From assembly GCA_964598535.1 (NCBI GenBank), contig CAZRCI010000012.1:61589-125588 (forward strand): a DNA stretch of 64,000 nucleotides, in the 5' to 3' direction. This DNA is from JALHMI01 sp964598535. Lineage in GTDB: Bacteria; Planctomycetota; Planctomycetia; Pirellulales; PALSA-1355. The translations under genes were made by a program, and so were the position numbers. Below are positions 42,757 through 52,273 of this stretch, in pieces; the stretch's first letter is position 1, and each line of letters starts with the position of its first letter. The notes beneath the pieces were generated by a model, which worked only from the letters and a program-made list of their open reading frames with translations, searched no databases and was not told where the DNA came from.

Positions 42757-44999
42757 ACCGGCATGGCCCGCACGCGGCAATCGCCATGCTATGCCTGTGG
42801 GGCGCGGGGTTTGCGATCGCGCGGGCCGACGACAACGCCGGGCCACGGCTCGAAGAAATTCCGATTTCGACCAGCGAGCGGCTCCATTGGGCGTACCAGC
42901 CGATGCAACTTGTTGCTCCGCCGCAAACGCGTGACGCCGTGGGGAACGAACATCCGATCGACGCGTTCATCAAGGCGGCACTTGAACGCAAGGGGCTCGA
43001 ACCGCTGCCCGAGATGGGCCGGCTGACTCTCTTGCGCCGGGTGTGCTTCGATCTAACGGGCTTGCCGCCGACGGGTGAGCAGATCGAAGCGTTCGTGCGC
43101 GACGAGGCGCCTGACGTCTATGAGCGGCTGGTGGATCGGCTGCTCGAGTCGCCCGCGTATGGCGAACGCTATGCTCAACACTGGCTCGACCTGGCCCGGT
43201 TTGCCGAGACCGATGGCTTCGAACACGACCTGCTACGGCCCAACGCTTGGCGCTATCGCGATTGGGTGATCGACGCGTTGAATCGCGACTTGCCGTACGA
43301 CGAGTTCCTCCGACAGCAGCTTGCCGGCGATGAGCTTTATCCGGACGATCCCCAGGCGGCCATCGCCACGGGCTTTTTGCTATGCGGTCCCGATATGCCA
43401 GACATCAACTTGCAGGAGGAGCGGCGGCATGTCGTGCTCAACGAGATGACCGCCACCATCGGCAGCGTTTTGCTGGCCATGCAGTTGGGCTGCGCGCAGT
43501 GCCACGATCACAAGTACGATCCCATTCGGATTCACGACTTCTACCGACTGCGGGCGTTCTTCGAGTCGGTCGAGTTGTTTCGCGAACTGCCGATTCCCAC
43601 ACCACAAGAGCGTGCCGCGCGTGAAGCGGCCGAAGCGTCGCGCGGCGAGGCGTTTCATCGAGCGGTTACAACGCGCGACCAGCTTGAGAAACAGGGCCGC
43701 GAGTTGGCGCGTAAAGCGAATCCCGACGAGTGGCTTACGCTCGAACGGGCGCTTGCCGAGCTTACTGAGAGTGAGCGCGACGAGCATGCCGCCGCGGTGG
43801 CCACGATCAAGCAGGCCCCGCCGCTGCCCGAGATGCCGCTGGGCCGCATTTTGCGATCGGGCAAGAAACACACGGCGCACGTCTATCTGCGTGGTGATTT
43901 TCGCCAACCGGGGCCGGTTGTGAGCGGCGCGTTTCCCGCGGTGCTGCTGGGGTCCCAGACGAGCGTTTCGGCGGAGGTAGAAACGGCGGCGGGTCCCCGC
44001 TCGTTACTGGCCCAGTGGCTCACGCAACCCGAGCATCCGCTGACGGCGCGCGTGATGGTGAACCGGCTGTGGCAATGGCATTTCGGCCGGGGACTGGTCG
44101 CGACGCCCAGTGACTTTGGCACGATGGGCGTCGAACCGACGCACCCTGAACTCTTGGACTGGCTTGCCCGGCGTTTCGTGGCCGATGGTTGGAGCCTGAA
44201 ACGAATGCACCGGCTGATGGTGACTTCGCGAACTTACCGCACGGCCAGCGTGGCTTACGACACCCAATGGTCGGAATTGCAAATCGTCGCCGCCCGTGAA
44301 TTGGCGTGCCGGACCGGGACCGTCGATCCGGAAAACCGGCTGTGGTGGCATCGGCCGTTCGCGCGGCTGGAGGGCGAAGCGATTCGCGATGCGATGCTCG
44401 CGGCCAGTGGGCAGCTTTCTGAACGGCGCGGCGGACCTGGCATTCGCCCACCGCTTGCGCCGGAAATCACGACCACGCTCTTACGCGGGCAATGGGAACC
44501 TAGCGGTGACGCCGAGGATCATCGTCGGCGGAGCATTTACTTGTTTGTGCGGCGCAACCTGCGTTACCCGATGTTCGACGTCTTCGATCGGCCGGATACG
44601 AACGCTAGTTGCCCGCTGCGTCACGAATCCACGACGGCGACGCAGTCGCTCACCCAGTTCAACTCGGCGTTCAGCCTGGCCTGTGCCCGGCAACTTGCCG
44701 GCGAGGTTTGGTCTCAGGCACATTCCGAAGCGCACGTTGATCGCCCGGCCGCGGAGCGTTCGACCATCGGGAACGCCTATCTGCGCGTGCTGAATCGCCC
44801 GGCCACGGATGATGAGATCGCGCTGGGCCTCAAGTTTTTGGACGCGCAAGCGGCGCGGCTCAGTAGCGAGAGCCGCGATGTAAGCTTGCTGGCGTTACCC
44901 TTGTGTGGCGTGCATCATGCCGAGCTTTACCGCGCCGCGGCGCTCGTGGACTATTGTCTCGCGCTGTTTAATACGAGCGGGTTTCTCTACGTCGAATGA
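42753..44999 (+). CDS. DUF1549-DUF1553 protein without the N-terminal heme domain
   Basis: 748 aa with a signal peptide (MLCLWGAGFAIARA). It starts directly with DUF1549 (about 65-275; FDLTGLPPTGEQIEAFV, WLDLARFAETDGFEHD, heme-like CAQCHDHKYDP) and ends with DUF1553 (about 420-700; RVMVNRLWQWHFGRGLV, RSIYLFVRRNLRYP). The PSCyt1 heme domain and the LamG insert of the 21.5-kb paralogue are both absent, and only one CxxCH remains. The ATGA overlap with DUF1501 indicates one transcript. The C-terminal 40 residues replace the usual partner-binding end with GVHHAELYRAAALVDYC. The catalytic role of this family is still unknown. Confidence 0.9.
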   Translation: MNRHGPHAAIAMLCLWGAGFAIARADDNAGPRLEEIPISTSERLHWAYQPMQLVAPPQTRDAVGNEHPIDAFIKAALERKGLEPLPEMGRLTLLRRVCFDLTGLPPTGEQIEAFVRDEAPDVYERLVDRLLESPAYGERYAQHWLDLARFAETDGFEHDLLRPNAWRYRDWVIDALNRDLPYDEFLRQQLAGDELYPDDPQAAIATGFLLCGPDMPDINLQEERRHVVLNEMTATIGSVLLAMQLGCAQCHDHKYDPIRIHDFYRLRAFFESVELFRELPIPTPQERAAREAAEASRGEAFHRAVTTRDQLEKQGRELARKANPDEWLTLERALAELTESERDEHAAAVATIKQAPPLPEMPLGRILRSGKKHTAHVYLRGDFRQPGPVVSGAFPAVLLGSQTSVSAEVETAAGPRSLLAQWLTQPEHPLTARVMVNRLWQWHFGRGLVATPSDFGTMGVEPTHPELLDWLARRFVADGWSLKRMHRLMVTSRTYRTASVAYDTQWSELQIVAARELACRTGTVDPENRLWWHRPFARLEGEAIRDAMLAASGQLSERRGGPGIRPPLAPEITTTLLRGQWEPSGDAEDHRRRSIYLFVRRNLRYPMFDVFDRPDTNASCPLRHESTTATQSLTQFNSAFSLACARQLAGEVWSQAHSEAHVDRPAAERSTIGNAYLRVLNRPATDDEIALGLKFLDAQAARLSSESRDVSLLALPLCGVHHAELYRAAALVDYCLALFNTSGFLYVE

Positions 45000-45079
45000 C
45001 CGGTCTGGCGGATGCCTCGATCGCGCCGGCAAGGCCCGAAGATACGGCGCATCTGCCCCGGGTGGTTTGTTCGCGGCGA

Positions 45080-45814
<735 letters not shown>

Positions 45815-46018
45815 GGTTTGAGTTCCTTTTTTGAAGATTCTGGTCTGGGGGGAGAGACAGGCCCGCGAAGCGACTCGCCGGCGGTTCAATCTACTGCTCC
45901 TGCGGTGGGTGTCAACAAATCACCCGTCAGGGGTTGGCCACCCGCGCGGTACTGCTAAGATGGCGGGAACCCTTGAAAAAATCTACGTCGCGATCGAGAT
46001 ACCGTGGGAGATTCCAGC

Positions 46019-46594
46019 ATGGTTTTGACGCCCAGCACGATGTTGCCGCTCGGCACGAAAGCGCCGAGTTTTTCGCTCCCGAATGTCGACGGCAAAACCG
46101 TTTCGCTCGTCGACTTCGAGGGATCCAAGGCCCTCCTCGTCATTTTTATGTGCAATCACTGTCCCTACGTGATTCACGTTGCGCCGGAGCTCGCCAAGCT
46201 GGCCGAGGAATACCAAGCCAAGGGGGTCGCCGTCGTGGGCATCAACGCCAACGACTCGTCGACGCATCCGGCCGATTCGCCGGAGCAAATGATTCACGAG
46301 GTCGAGAACCGCGGCTACACGTTTCCCTACTTGTACGATGAAACGCAAGAAGTGGCCAAGGCCTATCGCGCCGCTTGCACGCCCGATTTCTATGTTTTCG
46401 ACGCCCAGCAGAAGCTAGTATATCGGGGACAACTTGACAGCAGCCGCCCCAACTCGGCGACTCCGCTCACGGGCGAAGATCTGCGCACCGCGCTCGATGC
46501 CGTGCTGGCCGGCCGGCCGGTTTCGAGCGACCAGAAGCCCAGCATTGGCTGTAATATCAAGTGGCTCGCTGGCGGTGAACCCGACTATTTTTAG
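46019..46594 (+). CDS. Thioredoxin-fold (redoxin/TlpA-like) protein
   Basis: 191 aa from ATG 46019, with GGGAG nine bases upstream. An AhpC/TSA-type thioredoxin fold has its active site CNHC at 45-48 (VIFMCNHCPYVI), then the cis-Pro segment ACTPDFYVFD. No signal peptide is present, so it is cytoplasmic. CNHCPYV is typical of a family of thiol-disulfide enzymes common in planctomycetes and other bacteria. It could be a peroxidase or disulfide reductase, perhaps served by the TrxB in this window. The CPBP protease gene begins 52 bp downstream on the same strand. Confidence 0.88.
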   Translation: MVLTPSTMLPLGTKAPSFSLPNVDGKTVSLVDFEGSKALLVIFMCNHCPYVIHVAPELAKLAEEYQAKGVAVVGINANDSSTHPADSPEQMIHEVENRGYTFPYLYDETQEVAKAYRAACTPDFYVFDAQQKLVYRGQLDSSRPNSATPLTGEDLRTALDAVLAGRPVSSDQKPSIGCNIKWLAGGEPDYF

Positions 46595-46646
46595 GTTCGG
46601 TTCAGGAAGGCTTTAGGCTCCGCATCAAGGGAAAGGCGCGACGCCG

Positions 46647-47666
46647 ATGACCGATGCCTTGGACGCGCGGAACGAAGGCCTGGCGGCGGACGGCGCACCG
46701 GTGTCTGAGCCAATCCTGGTCGAGATTGCCGAGTACGTTCCGCGCGTGCCGGGGCCCGGATTCTGGGCCGCGCTCGGTTGGACGGTCGCGCTTACGATGG
46801 CGCTAAACGGACTGGCCACGGCGCTGGTGATCGGATTCATGATCGTGGGGATCGAGCCGAACGATGCGATTGGCGTGTTGTTTCTGTGCAGCACGCTGTC
46901 GACAACGCTGCTGTCAACGGTCCTGATCGCGGTGGCTTACTCTCGGGGCGTGCTGCGTAAGCTTGCCATTACCCGGCCGGCGATCGGTCACGTCGTGCTG
47001 GCCGGGATGCTCGTGGGTCCGCTAGGCGTGGTCGTCCAGGAGATCGCGGCGTGGGCCGGCGAAGTGCTGCCGTCGTTCGACGGGATGTATGAAGAATTTG
47101 CCGCTTCTCCCTGGCCGCTCGTGATCTTGGCGGGGTGCGTGCTGCCAGCCGTGGGCGAGGAACTATTCTTTCGCGGATATCTAGGCCGCGGCCTGGTCGC
47201 GCGATTGGGTCCGTGGTGGGGAATGGTCTGGACCTCGACGCTGTTTGCGCTGATCCATCTCGATCCGCCGCACGTGGTGGGGATTCTGTTCGTCGGCTTG
47301 GCGTTGCACGGAATTTTGCTTGCGTCGCGGTCGCTACTTGTGCCCATGCTGCTGCACTTCTCGAACAATTTTTTGAGCTTCAGTTTCGAGAAGCTGGAAT
47401 TGTACTCGCTGGCCGACCACCTGCCGTCCGCGCTGGTGGCCACGGGCATGGCGGCGCTCATTCCCGTCGCGATCCTATTTTGGCAATCGCGCAGCGACTG
47501 GATCCGGCCCGATGGCAGCCGCTGGACACCGGGCTACCCGAGCGCCGAGACGCCGCCCGAGGTGTTCGGCGCGCGGCTGGTTTCAGGCCAGGCGTCGCCC
47601 ATCGTATGGGGGCTGGCCATCGCCGCGCAAGCTGGATTTTGGATGATGGTTGTACGCTACGCATGA
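46647..47666 (+). CDS. CPBP family intramembrane metalloprotease
   Basis: 339 aa with about eight transmembrane helices. The CPBP (CAAX protease and bacteriocin-processing, Abi) catalytic motifs are all present: E171-E172-x3-R176 in EELFFRGYLG, F-x3-H204 in LFALIHLDP, and H237-x3-N241 in LLHFSNNFL. These coordinate the zinc within the membrane as in Rce1. An N-terminal cytoplasmic region of about 38 residues precedes the first helix. Substrates of bacterial CPBP proteins are mostly unknown; roles include bacteriocin maturation and membrane-protein turnover. It is convergent with the small membrane protein gene. Confidence 0.9.
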   Translation: MTDALDARNEGLAADGAPVSEPILVEIAEYVPRVPGPGFWAALGWTVALTMALNGLATALVIGFMIVGIEPNDAIGVLFLCSTLSTTLLSTVLIAVAYSRGVLRKLAITRPAIGHVVLAGMLVGPLGVVVQEIAAWAGEVLPSFDGMYEEFAASPWPLVILAGCVLPAVGEELFFRGYLGRGLVARLGPWWGMVWTSTLFALIHLDPPHVVGILFVGLALHGILLASRSLLVPMLLHFSNNFLSFSFEKLELYSLADHLPSALVATGMAALIPVAILFWQSRSDWIRPDGSRWTPGYPSAETPPEVFGARLVSGQASPIVWGLAIAAQAGFWMMVVRYA

Positions 47667-47688
47667 CAACCGGGCGAACGTTGCATGG

Positions 47689-48000
47689 TTATGCGTTGTC
47701 GTCATCCGGCGGCGATTGCCGCAGGCTTCGCATCAGCCAGCGCCCCCAGAGCAGGTAGTGCAAAAACATGAAGGCCGGGATCAGGGCCGCCACGCCGATC
47801 ATCAAGAGCCCGGTGCGGCCGGCGAGGGCCACGACACCGGTCAGCAGCATCCCGAGCGGCACCAGCACCATGACCACCGGAATGAGCGAGCTCTTGGAGT
47901 GCGCGGCCGGTGGAGCGGGGCGTTCGGGGCGCTGCGGTTGCGGTGTTTGAGACAAGTTCGCGGCACCTGCATGGCGGTAAAGAGGTTTAGTTTTCGACAA
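47689..48000 (-). CDS. Small two-helix membrane protein, unknown function
   Basis: Up to 103 aa. A Pro/Gln-rich N-terminus is followed by two transmembrane helices (IPVVMVLVPLGMLLTGVVAL and LLMIGVAALIPAFMFLHYLL) and an acidic C-terminus. All candidate starts are TTG: 48000 overlaps the end of mqnD by 14 bp, and 47955 has AGGTG about ten bases upstream. Position directly after mqnD on the same strand suggests cotranscription. I recognise no family. Confidence 0.6.
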   Translation of the reverse strand: MSKTKPLYRHAGAANLSQTPQPQRPERPAPPAAHSKSSLIPVVMVLVPLGMLLTGVVALAGRTGLLMIGVAALIPAFMFLHYLLWGRWLMRSLRQSPPDDDNA

Positions 48001-48850
48001 ACTCGGGCGCGATAAGCTGAGGAATCACCTTGGCCTCATACCCCCGCGCGAGCAACGTTCGCACGGCTTCGCGGCCGCGTTCGCCGAAATCGAGCGTCCA
48101 GTCGTTGACGTACATGCCCACGAAACGGTCGGCTCGCTTCTCATCCAGATCGCGTCCGTACTGCAACGCATACCCCAGCGCTTCGGCCCGGTGATCGAGC
48201 CCGTACTGAATGCTTTGCTTCAGCAAGCGGTTGACGTCCGAGATGGCCGCGAGGCCCAGGTCTTTGCGAATGGCGTTGGCGCCCAGCGGGAGTGGCAAGC
48301 CGGTGGTTTCGAGCCACCACTTGCCGGTATCGACAACCAGCGTCAGGCCGCGGTCTGCATAGGTGAGCTGGCCTTCGTGAATGATCAGGCCGGCGTCGAC
48401 CGGTTGCCCCTGGTACTCGCCGCGTTCGACGACGTTGATGATTTCGTCAAACGGCACGACGACGTGCTTGAAGTCGACGCCCAGGCAGAGCCGCAGCGCC
48501 AGATATGCCGTGGTGAGCGTGCCGGGCACGGCGATCGTCATTCGCTTGAGATCTTTCACGCAGTAGGCGTGCGTGGCGACGACCATCGGTCCGTAACCGT
48601 CTCCCATGCTGGCGCCGCAGGGGCAGAGCATGTACTTGTCGGTCAGGTGAGCATAGCCATGCAGGCTGACGGCCGTGAGCTCAAGCTCGCCGGTAAACGC
48701 TCGGCGGTTCAGGGTCTCGATATCGACCAGCTCGTGCTTGAAGTCGTAAGGCCCCGTATCGATCTTATCGTTTGCCAGGGCATGGAACATGAAGGCGTCG
48801 TCCGGGTCCGGGCTGTGTCCGACGCGAATCAGGGTCTTGGTCGTGCTCAC
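47987..48850 (-). CDS. mqnD: 1,4-dihydroxy-6-naphthoate synthase (futalosine menaquinone pathway)
   Basis: 287 aa from GTG 48850, with GAGGAG ten bases upstream. MqnD acts late in the futalosine route, turning cyclic dehypoxanthine futalosine into 1,4-dihydroxy-6-naphthoate. The family start IRVGHSPDPDDAFMFHAL is present, as are LTAVSLHGYAHL and GLIIHEGQLTYADRGL. The periplasmic-binding-protein-like fold lacks a signal peptide, as expected for a cytoplasmic enzyme. Other mqn genes are not in the window. Presence of this gene implies menaquinone made without the MenF-MenD route, as known for planctomycetes. Confidence 0.9.
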   Translation of the reverse strand: MSTTKTLIRVGHSPDPDDAFMFHALANDKIDTGPYDFKHELVDIETLNRRAFTGELELTAVSLHGYAHLTDKYMLCPCGASMGDGYGPMVVATHAYCVKDLKRMTIAVPGTLTTAYLALRLCLGVDFKHVVVPFDEIINVVERGEYQGQPVDAGLIIHEGQLTYADRGLTLVVDTGKWWLETTGLPLPLGANAIRKDLGLAAISDVNRLLKQSIQYGLDHRAEALGYALQYGRDLDEKRADRFVGMYVNDWTLDFGERGREAVRTLLARGYEAKVIPQLIAPEFVEN

Positions 48851-49044
48851 CTTGTTGGATCTCCTCAACCGATAGCGGCCAGCGATGAAATTCTCATTCC
48901 ATCATAGGGCCGCGGGCCGCGCTTGGGGAGAGGCCTGCCGCCGGCAGGGAACCGGCGGAGGCGGATTACCCAAAGTCGGGCGGTGATGAGCGCGCGGGGG
49001 CTTGCGGTTGTTACCGTTTGCCCCGCCACCCGACCGAGCAGGGC

Positions 49045-49296
49045 TTATTGCCCGGTCGCGGGGCGTTTGCTTTCGGCCGGGGGACCGCCCAGGCCGCGTG
49101 CGTCTTTGGGGTCGAGTTGGGCCGCGCGACGATTTTCGCGTTGGATGGCCTCGTAGATTTCCTGTCGATGGACAGGGATCTCGGTGGGCGCGTTGATGCC
49201 CAATCGCACTTTGTCGCCACGAATGTCGACGATCGTCACTACGATATTGTCGCCGATGACGATGCTTTCGTCGCGTTGTCTGGACAAGACAAGCAT
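49045..49296 (-). CDS. csrA: Carbon storage regulator CsrA
   Basis: 83 aa. The first 48 residues are canonical CsrA (MLVLSRQRDESIVIGDNI, VRLGINAPTEIPVHRQEIYE), a dimeric RNA-binding protein recognising GGA loops near ribosome-binding sites. The RNA-contacting residues Leu4, Arg6 and Arg44 are kept (LVLSRQR, VHRQE). About 20 extra C-terminal residues rich in Pro/Gly extend it beyond the 61-aa E. coli protein. AAGGAG lies seven bases before the ATG. fliW, encoding its protein antagonist, lies 212 bp upstream on the same strand, so CsrA control by FliW rather than only by decoy RNAs is expected. Confidence 0.93.
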   Translation of the reverse strand: MLVLSRQRDESIVIGDNIVVTIVDIRGDKVRLGINAPTEIPVHRQEIYEAIQRENRRAAQLDPKDARGLGGPPAESKRPATGQ

Positions 49297-49508
49297 CGGG
49301 GCTCCTTCCTATGGCACCGCCGGCCGCGTTGTGGACGTCGACCGTCGCGGAGGTTGTCCGGAAGCGTGGCGAACTTCTTCCGGGTGTCTGCCAGGGGGGC
49401 GGCCGCTTGGGCAAGCGGCCGACGTTCCTGGATGATTTGGGTTATTGATAACTACTTTGAAATAAAGCACTCTCGCCCGTGCAAAATGGCTTTTCGTCTT
49501 TTCACGCT

Positions 49509-49949
49509 CTAGGCCGCACGGCGCATCGATTCCACGGGAGCCGCAACTTCATACTGCACGGGTAACTCGCCGCTGGCCACGACCTGGCGTCCAACGCGCG
49601 CCGCGACATCGATCACTAGCGGCGCTTTGAGGTTGAGCGTGATCCCGCGGTCGTTTTTTCCGACAACGACCAGCACGTGGAGCTCGTCTCGCCGGTCGCA
49701 CAACTCGGAGCCAAGCTCGGCGCGGCCGACCCGCAACTCGTAGCCGGTTACAAATTGGCCCGGCGTGACCACGGCCAGCGCGACATGGGCATGCTGCGTG
49801 GATTGCAACCAGCCCAGCGCTTCGTGATGAGCATCCGCCAGCAAAACCCACGACGTACAGTCCGCCAGCCCCGGCAGTCCCGCGGGAAATCGAATCACGT
49901 CTTCGTTGGCGACGTGAAGTCGACCGAAACGCGTGGTGTTGATTTGCAT
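49509..49949 (-). CDS. fliW: Flagellar assembly factor FliW
   Basis: 146 aa from ATG 49949 (the frame is open to 50252 but that part is unsupported). The beta-barrel FliW fold is recognisable: the N-terminal FGRLHVANEDVIRFPAGLPG, FVTGYELRV, and LNLKAPLVIDVAARVGRQVV near the end, the conserved segment of the family. FliW binds CsrA allosterically and is titrated by flagellin, linking flagellin level to CsrA-repressed mRNAs. AGGA is eight bases upstream. With csrA 212 bp downstream and a fliM-like gene at 29.4 kb, a flagellate life stage is likely. Confidence 0.88.
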   Translation of the reverse strand: MQINTTRFGRLHVANEDVIRFPAGLPGLADCTSWVLLADAHHEALGWLQSTQHAHVALAVVTPGQFVTGYELRVGRAELGSELCDRRDELHVLVVVGKNDRGITLNLKAPLVIDVAARVGRQVVASGELPVQYEVAAPVESMRRAA

Positions 49950-50213
49950 GGCACGCCGTCCTGTTGGCAAGTTACACGCGGCCGCCGGTCGTCCTGTTGA
50001 CCCGCGGTTTAGTGCGCGACGGTGTCGCGCGCTGAGGGCCTTTAGCGCACAACTTCTGTGACTAATGGCACACACTAGCGTAAATCGGCCATGCTGGCAC
50101 GCGTCACCACAAAAAAGGCGAAGTGGGGCTAGTCGCGCGTGTGAGGAAAACTTTTCCGGCGCGCCGCGCGGTAAGGTTTGCCAATAGGTGGGGACGTGTC
50201 GAAGAATCCGCGC

Positions 50214-50249
50214 GGCCGAGGCGGCTCGCGGTCGCCTCGGCCGGTTTTT
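50214..50249. terminator. Strong hairpin directly after hemC
   Basis: GGCCGAGGCG (50214-50223) and CGCCTCGGCC (50233-50242) form a perfect 10-bp stem with a nine-base loop. TTTTT follows on the plus strand (50245-50249), touching the hemC stop. On the hemC (minus) strand an A-run precedes and no T-run follows, so it may end antisense transcription or act as an mRNA 3' stabiliser. Confidence 0.55.
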
Positions 50250-51178
50250 CATTCCGGGACTCGTGCCGCGGCAATCAACTCCGCGGCGCCTTGCTCCAGG
50301 AGCGTCGCGGCCACGTCGCGTCCGAGTTGCTCGGCGTCGGAAGCCGAGCTCTGCTTTGAAAAGCTGAGACGCTGTTTACCATCTTGCGACAGGACCGCCG
50401 CGTCGAGGCGAAGCACGCCGGGCGCAATTTCTTGTCCCCAGGCGGCGATCGGAGCGAGACAGCCACCGGCGAGCGCCGCCAGCAGCGTTCGCTCGGCCAG
50501 CACCGCCCGATGCGTTGGAGGATCGTTGATGGCCGTCAGGGCGGAACGCGCCCGTTCATCGCTGGCGCGAGTTTCGATTCCCAGCGCGCCCTGGCCCACG
50601 GCAGGCAGCATGTCGCCGCTGGGCAAGATTTCGGTAATTCGCTCGCTGAGGCCCAACCGCTTGAGACCTGCCTCGGCTAGCACGATGGCGTCGAAGTCGC
50701 CCCGGGCGAGCTTCTCGAGCCGGGTATCCACATTGCCCCGGATGCCTGCCATGCGCAGATCGGGCCGCATGTGTAGCAGTTGTGCTCGGCGGCGAAGGCT
50801 GCCCGTTCCGATGGTCGCCGCAGGAGGCAGTTCGGCGAAGCGCCGGCCAGCGCGGCTGATGAGCACGTCGGCCGTGCTCTCGCGGGGGGGGACCGCGGCC
50901 AGGCACAGCCCCGCGATTTCCTCCGTGGGGAGATCCTTCAGGCTGTGAACCGCGACATCGACGTGATTGTCGAGCAGGGCCCGCTGAATCTCCTTGGTGA
51001 AGACTCCGGGACTACCAAGGTTGCCGATCGGATCCCGCTGCTCGGCGTCGCCTTGCGTCGTGATGAGCACTAGTTCGATCTCGACGCCTTGTTCGCGCAG
51101 CCGCGCGGCGACCCAATCGGCTTGCCAACGGGCCAGGGCACTAGCGCGGGTTCCGATTCGAAGGCGAATATGGTTCAT
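50249..51178 (-). CDS. hemC: Porphobilinogen deaminase (hydroxymethylbilane synthase)
   Basis: 310 aa from ATG 51178. It polymerises four porphobilinogens to hydroxymethylbilane in heme synthesis. Features: RIGTRASALARWQADWV, the catalytic HSLKDLP (Asp82), GTGSLRRRAQL, IRGNVDTRLEKL, and the dipyrromethane cofactor cysteine Cys240 in AALAGGCLAP, in the same place as E. coli Cys242. The C-terminal domain 3 is complete. No other hem genes adjoin. A ten-base stem-loop lies immediately after its stop. Confidence 0.95.
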   Translation of the reverse strand: MNHIRLRIGTRASALARWQADWVAARLREQGVEIELVLITTQGDAEQRDPIGNLGSPGVFTKEIQRALLDNHVDVAVHSLKDLPTEEIAGLCLAAVPPRESTADVLISRAGRRFAELPPAATIGTGSLRRRAQLLHMRPDLRMAGIRGNVDTRLEKLARGDFDAIVLAEAGLKRLGLSERITEILPSGDMLPAVGQGALGIETRASDERARSALTAINDPPTHRAVLAERTLLAALAGGCLAPIAAWGQEIAPGVLRLDAAVLSQDGKQRLSFSKQSSASDAEQLGRDVAATLLEQGAAELIAAARVPE

Positions 51179-51257
51179 CGTGGTGCAAGGCAATATACTA
51201 CAAAATTCCTTGGAAATGTTCCGTCGTGTCGCGTTTACCGGGGGGATCTCCCAAAAG

Positions 51258-51446
51258 ATGACGCTTGAATCTCAACGCAATGCCAGAGAGCGACAGCGGC
51301 GACTCTTTGCGGATTCGAACTATCCCATTGGTTTCCTTGGGTTACTGGCGGGGGGCCTATTGGCAATCGCCGGCATGTGGGGATTGGCTATCTGCTTCGG
51401 CTTGGTCGGGCTATTCTTCTACCGGCGAGCGTTGGCGAAGGCGTGA
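51258..51446 (+). CDS. Small two-helix membrane protein
   Basis: 62 aa from ATG 51258: a basic amphipathic N-terminus (RNARERQRRLFAD), then two transmembrane segments (IGFLGLLAGGLLAIAGM and AICFGLVGLFFYRRALAKA) with a short turn. The positive-inside rule puts both ends in the cytoplasm. The Shine-Dalgarno is weak. It is divergent from hemC with about 80 bp between and convergent with comF. No family is recognised; an in-frame ATG at 51213 or further upstream is possible. Confidence 0.5.
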   Translation: MTLESQRNARERQRRLFADSNYPIGFLGLLAGGLLAIAGMWGLAICFGLVGLFFYRRALAKA

Positions 51447-51490
51447 GGCAGAGTCCCGACTGCGTCTGAGGCGTCAGCGGGAACGTCGTT

Positions 51491-52273
51491 TCAAAACGGT
51501 CCTTCGGCCCGAGCCAATACCGCCGCGTACACGTCGCCGGCGCCGGCCTTGCGGAGCGTTTTGGCGGCCTCGTTGAGCGTTGCGCCGGTGGTCAGAATGT
51601 CATCGACCAAAAGCACGCGCGCGCCGATAAGGTCTTCGTGCATGCGGAGGGCGAACGCCCCGCGCACGTTGGCCTTGCGGCGGCGCGGTGAGAGATTGGC
51701 CTGTGGTAGCGTGCGCCGACAGCGCACCAACAGATGCGAAACGGTGGGAACTTGCAGCCTCTGGGCGATTGCATCGGCCAAGGCATCCGGACAATTTACA
51801 CCGCGCGAGATGCGTCGCGACCAATGCATGGGCACGGGAATGACAACGTCGATACCGGCCGATTGGAACTCCTGGAGAACATTGGTTGCCAGATGGCCGG
51901 CCAGCGCGACCGCCAGTGGCCGATCGAAAGGGCGCTTCGTGCGTAGCACGGCCGATCGTAGCGAGTCTTCGTAGGACCCCAGGCACACGGTTCGCGCAAA
52001 CTGCAGACGGGTGGTCTTGCAACGTGGACAGGGATCGCCACTTGTTCCGGATGGCAGTAGCGAAGCGCAGCGCGTACAGGCCGCACGCGGGCGGATGAGC
52101 GATGCGCGGCAAACGGCGCAAAGTTCGACACCTTCGGCCGCTTCGATCGCCTGCTGACAGCAGGCACAGCTAGCCGGGTAGGTCAGGTTCAAAAGTAAGC
52201 GGCGCAGCGTGCGGGCGTACTCCGGCATCCGAGAGGCGAGGGCACGAACCGTGGGCCACGTAGATCGCGTCAT
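51491..52273 (-). CDS. comF: ComF-family phosphoribosyltransferase-like protein
   Basis: About 260 aa from ATG 52273; 52228 is also plausible and the open frame begins at 52318. An N-terminal double zinc ribbon has four CxxC pairs (CACC, CAVC, CTRC, CPRC). The C-terminal type I PRTase domain has VIPVPMHWSRRISRGVNC and the PRPP loop VLLVDDILTTGATLNEA. ComF acts in natural DNA uptake and recombination in competent species; the protein is also widespread in bacteria not known to be competent. No com genes adjoin, so competence cannot be claimed. Confidence 0.88.
   Translation of the reverse strand: MTRSTWPTVRALASRMPEYARTLRRLLLNLTYPASCACCQQAIEAAEGVELCAVCRASLIRPRAACTRCASLLPSGTSGDPCPRCKTTRLQFARTVCLGSYEDSLRSAVLRTKRPFDRPLAVALAGHLATNVLQEFQSAGIDVVIPVPMHWSRRISRGVNCPDALADAIAQRLQVPTVSHLLVRCRRTLPQANLSPRRRKANVRGAFALRMHEDLIGARVLLVDDILTTGATLNEAAKTLRKAGAGDVYAAVLARAEGPF

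Noticed and set aside
51491..52273. ComF as evidence for natural competence
   Set aside because: ComF homologues occur widely without competence and no other com genes are in the window.
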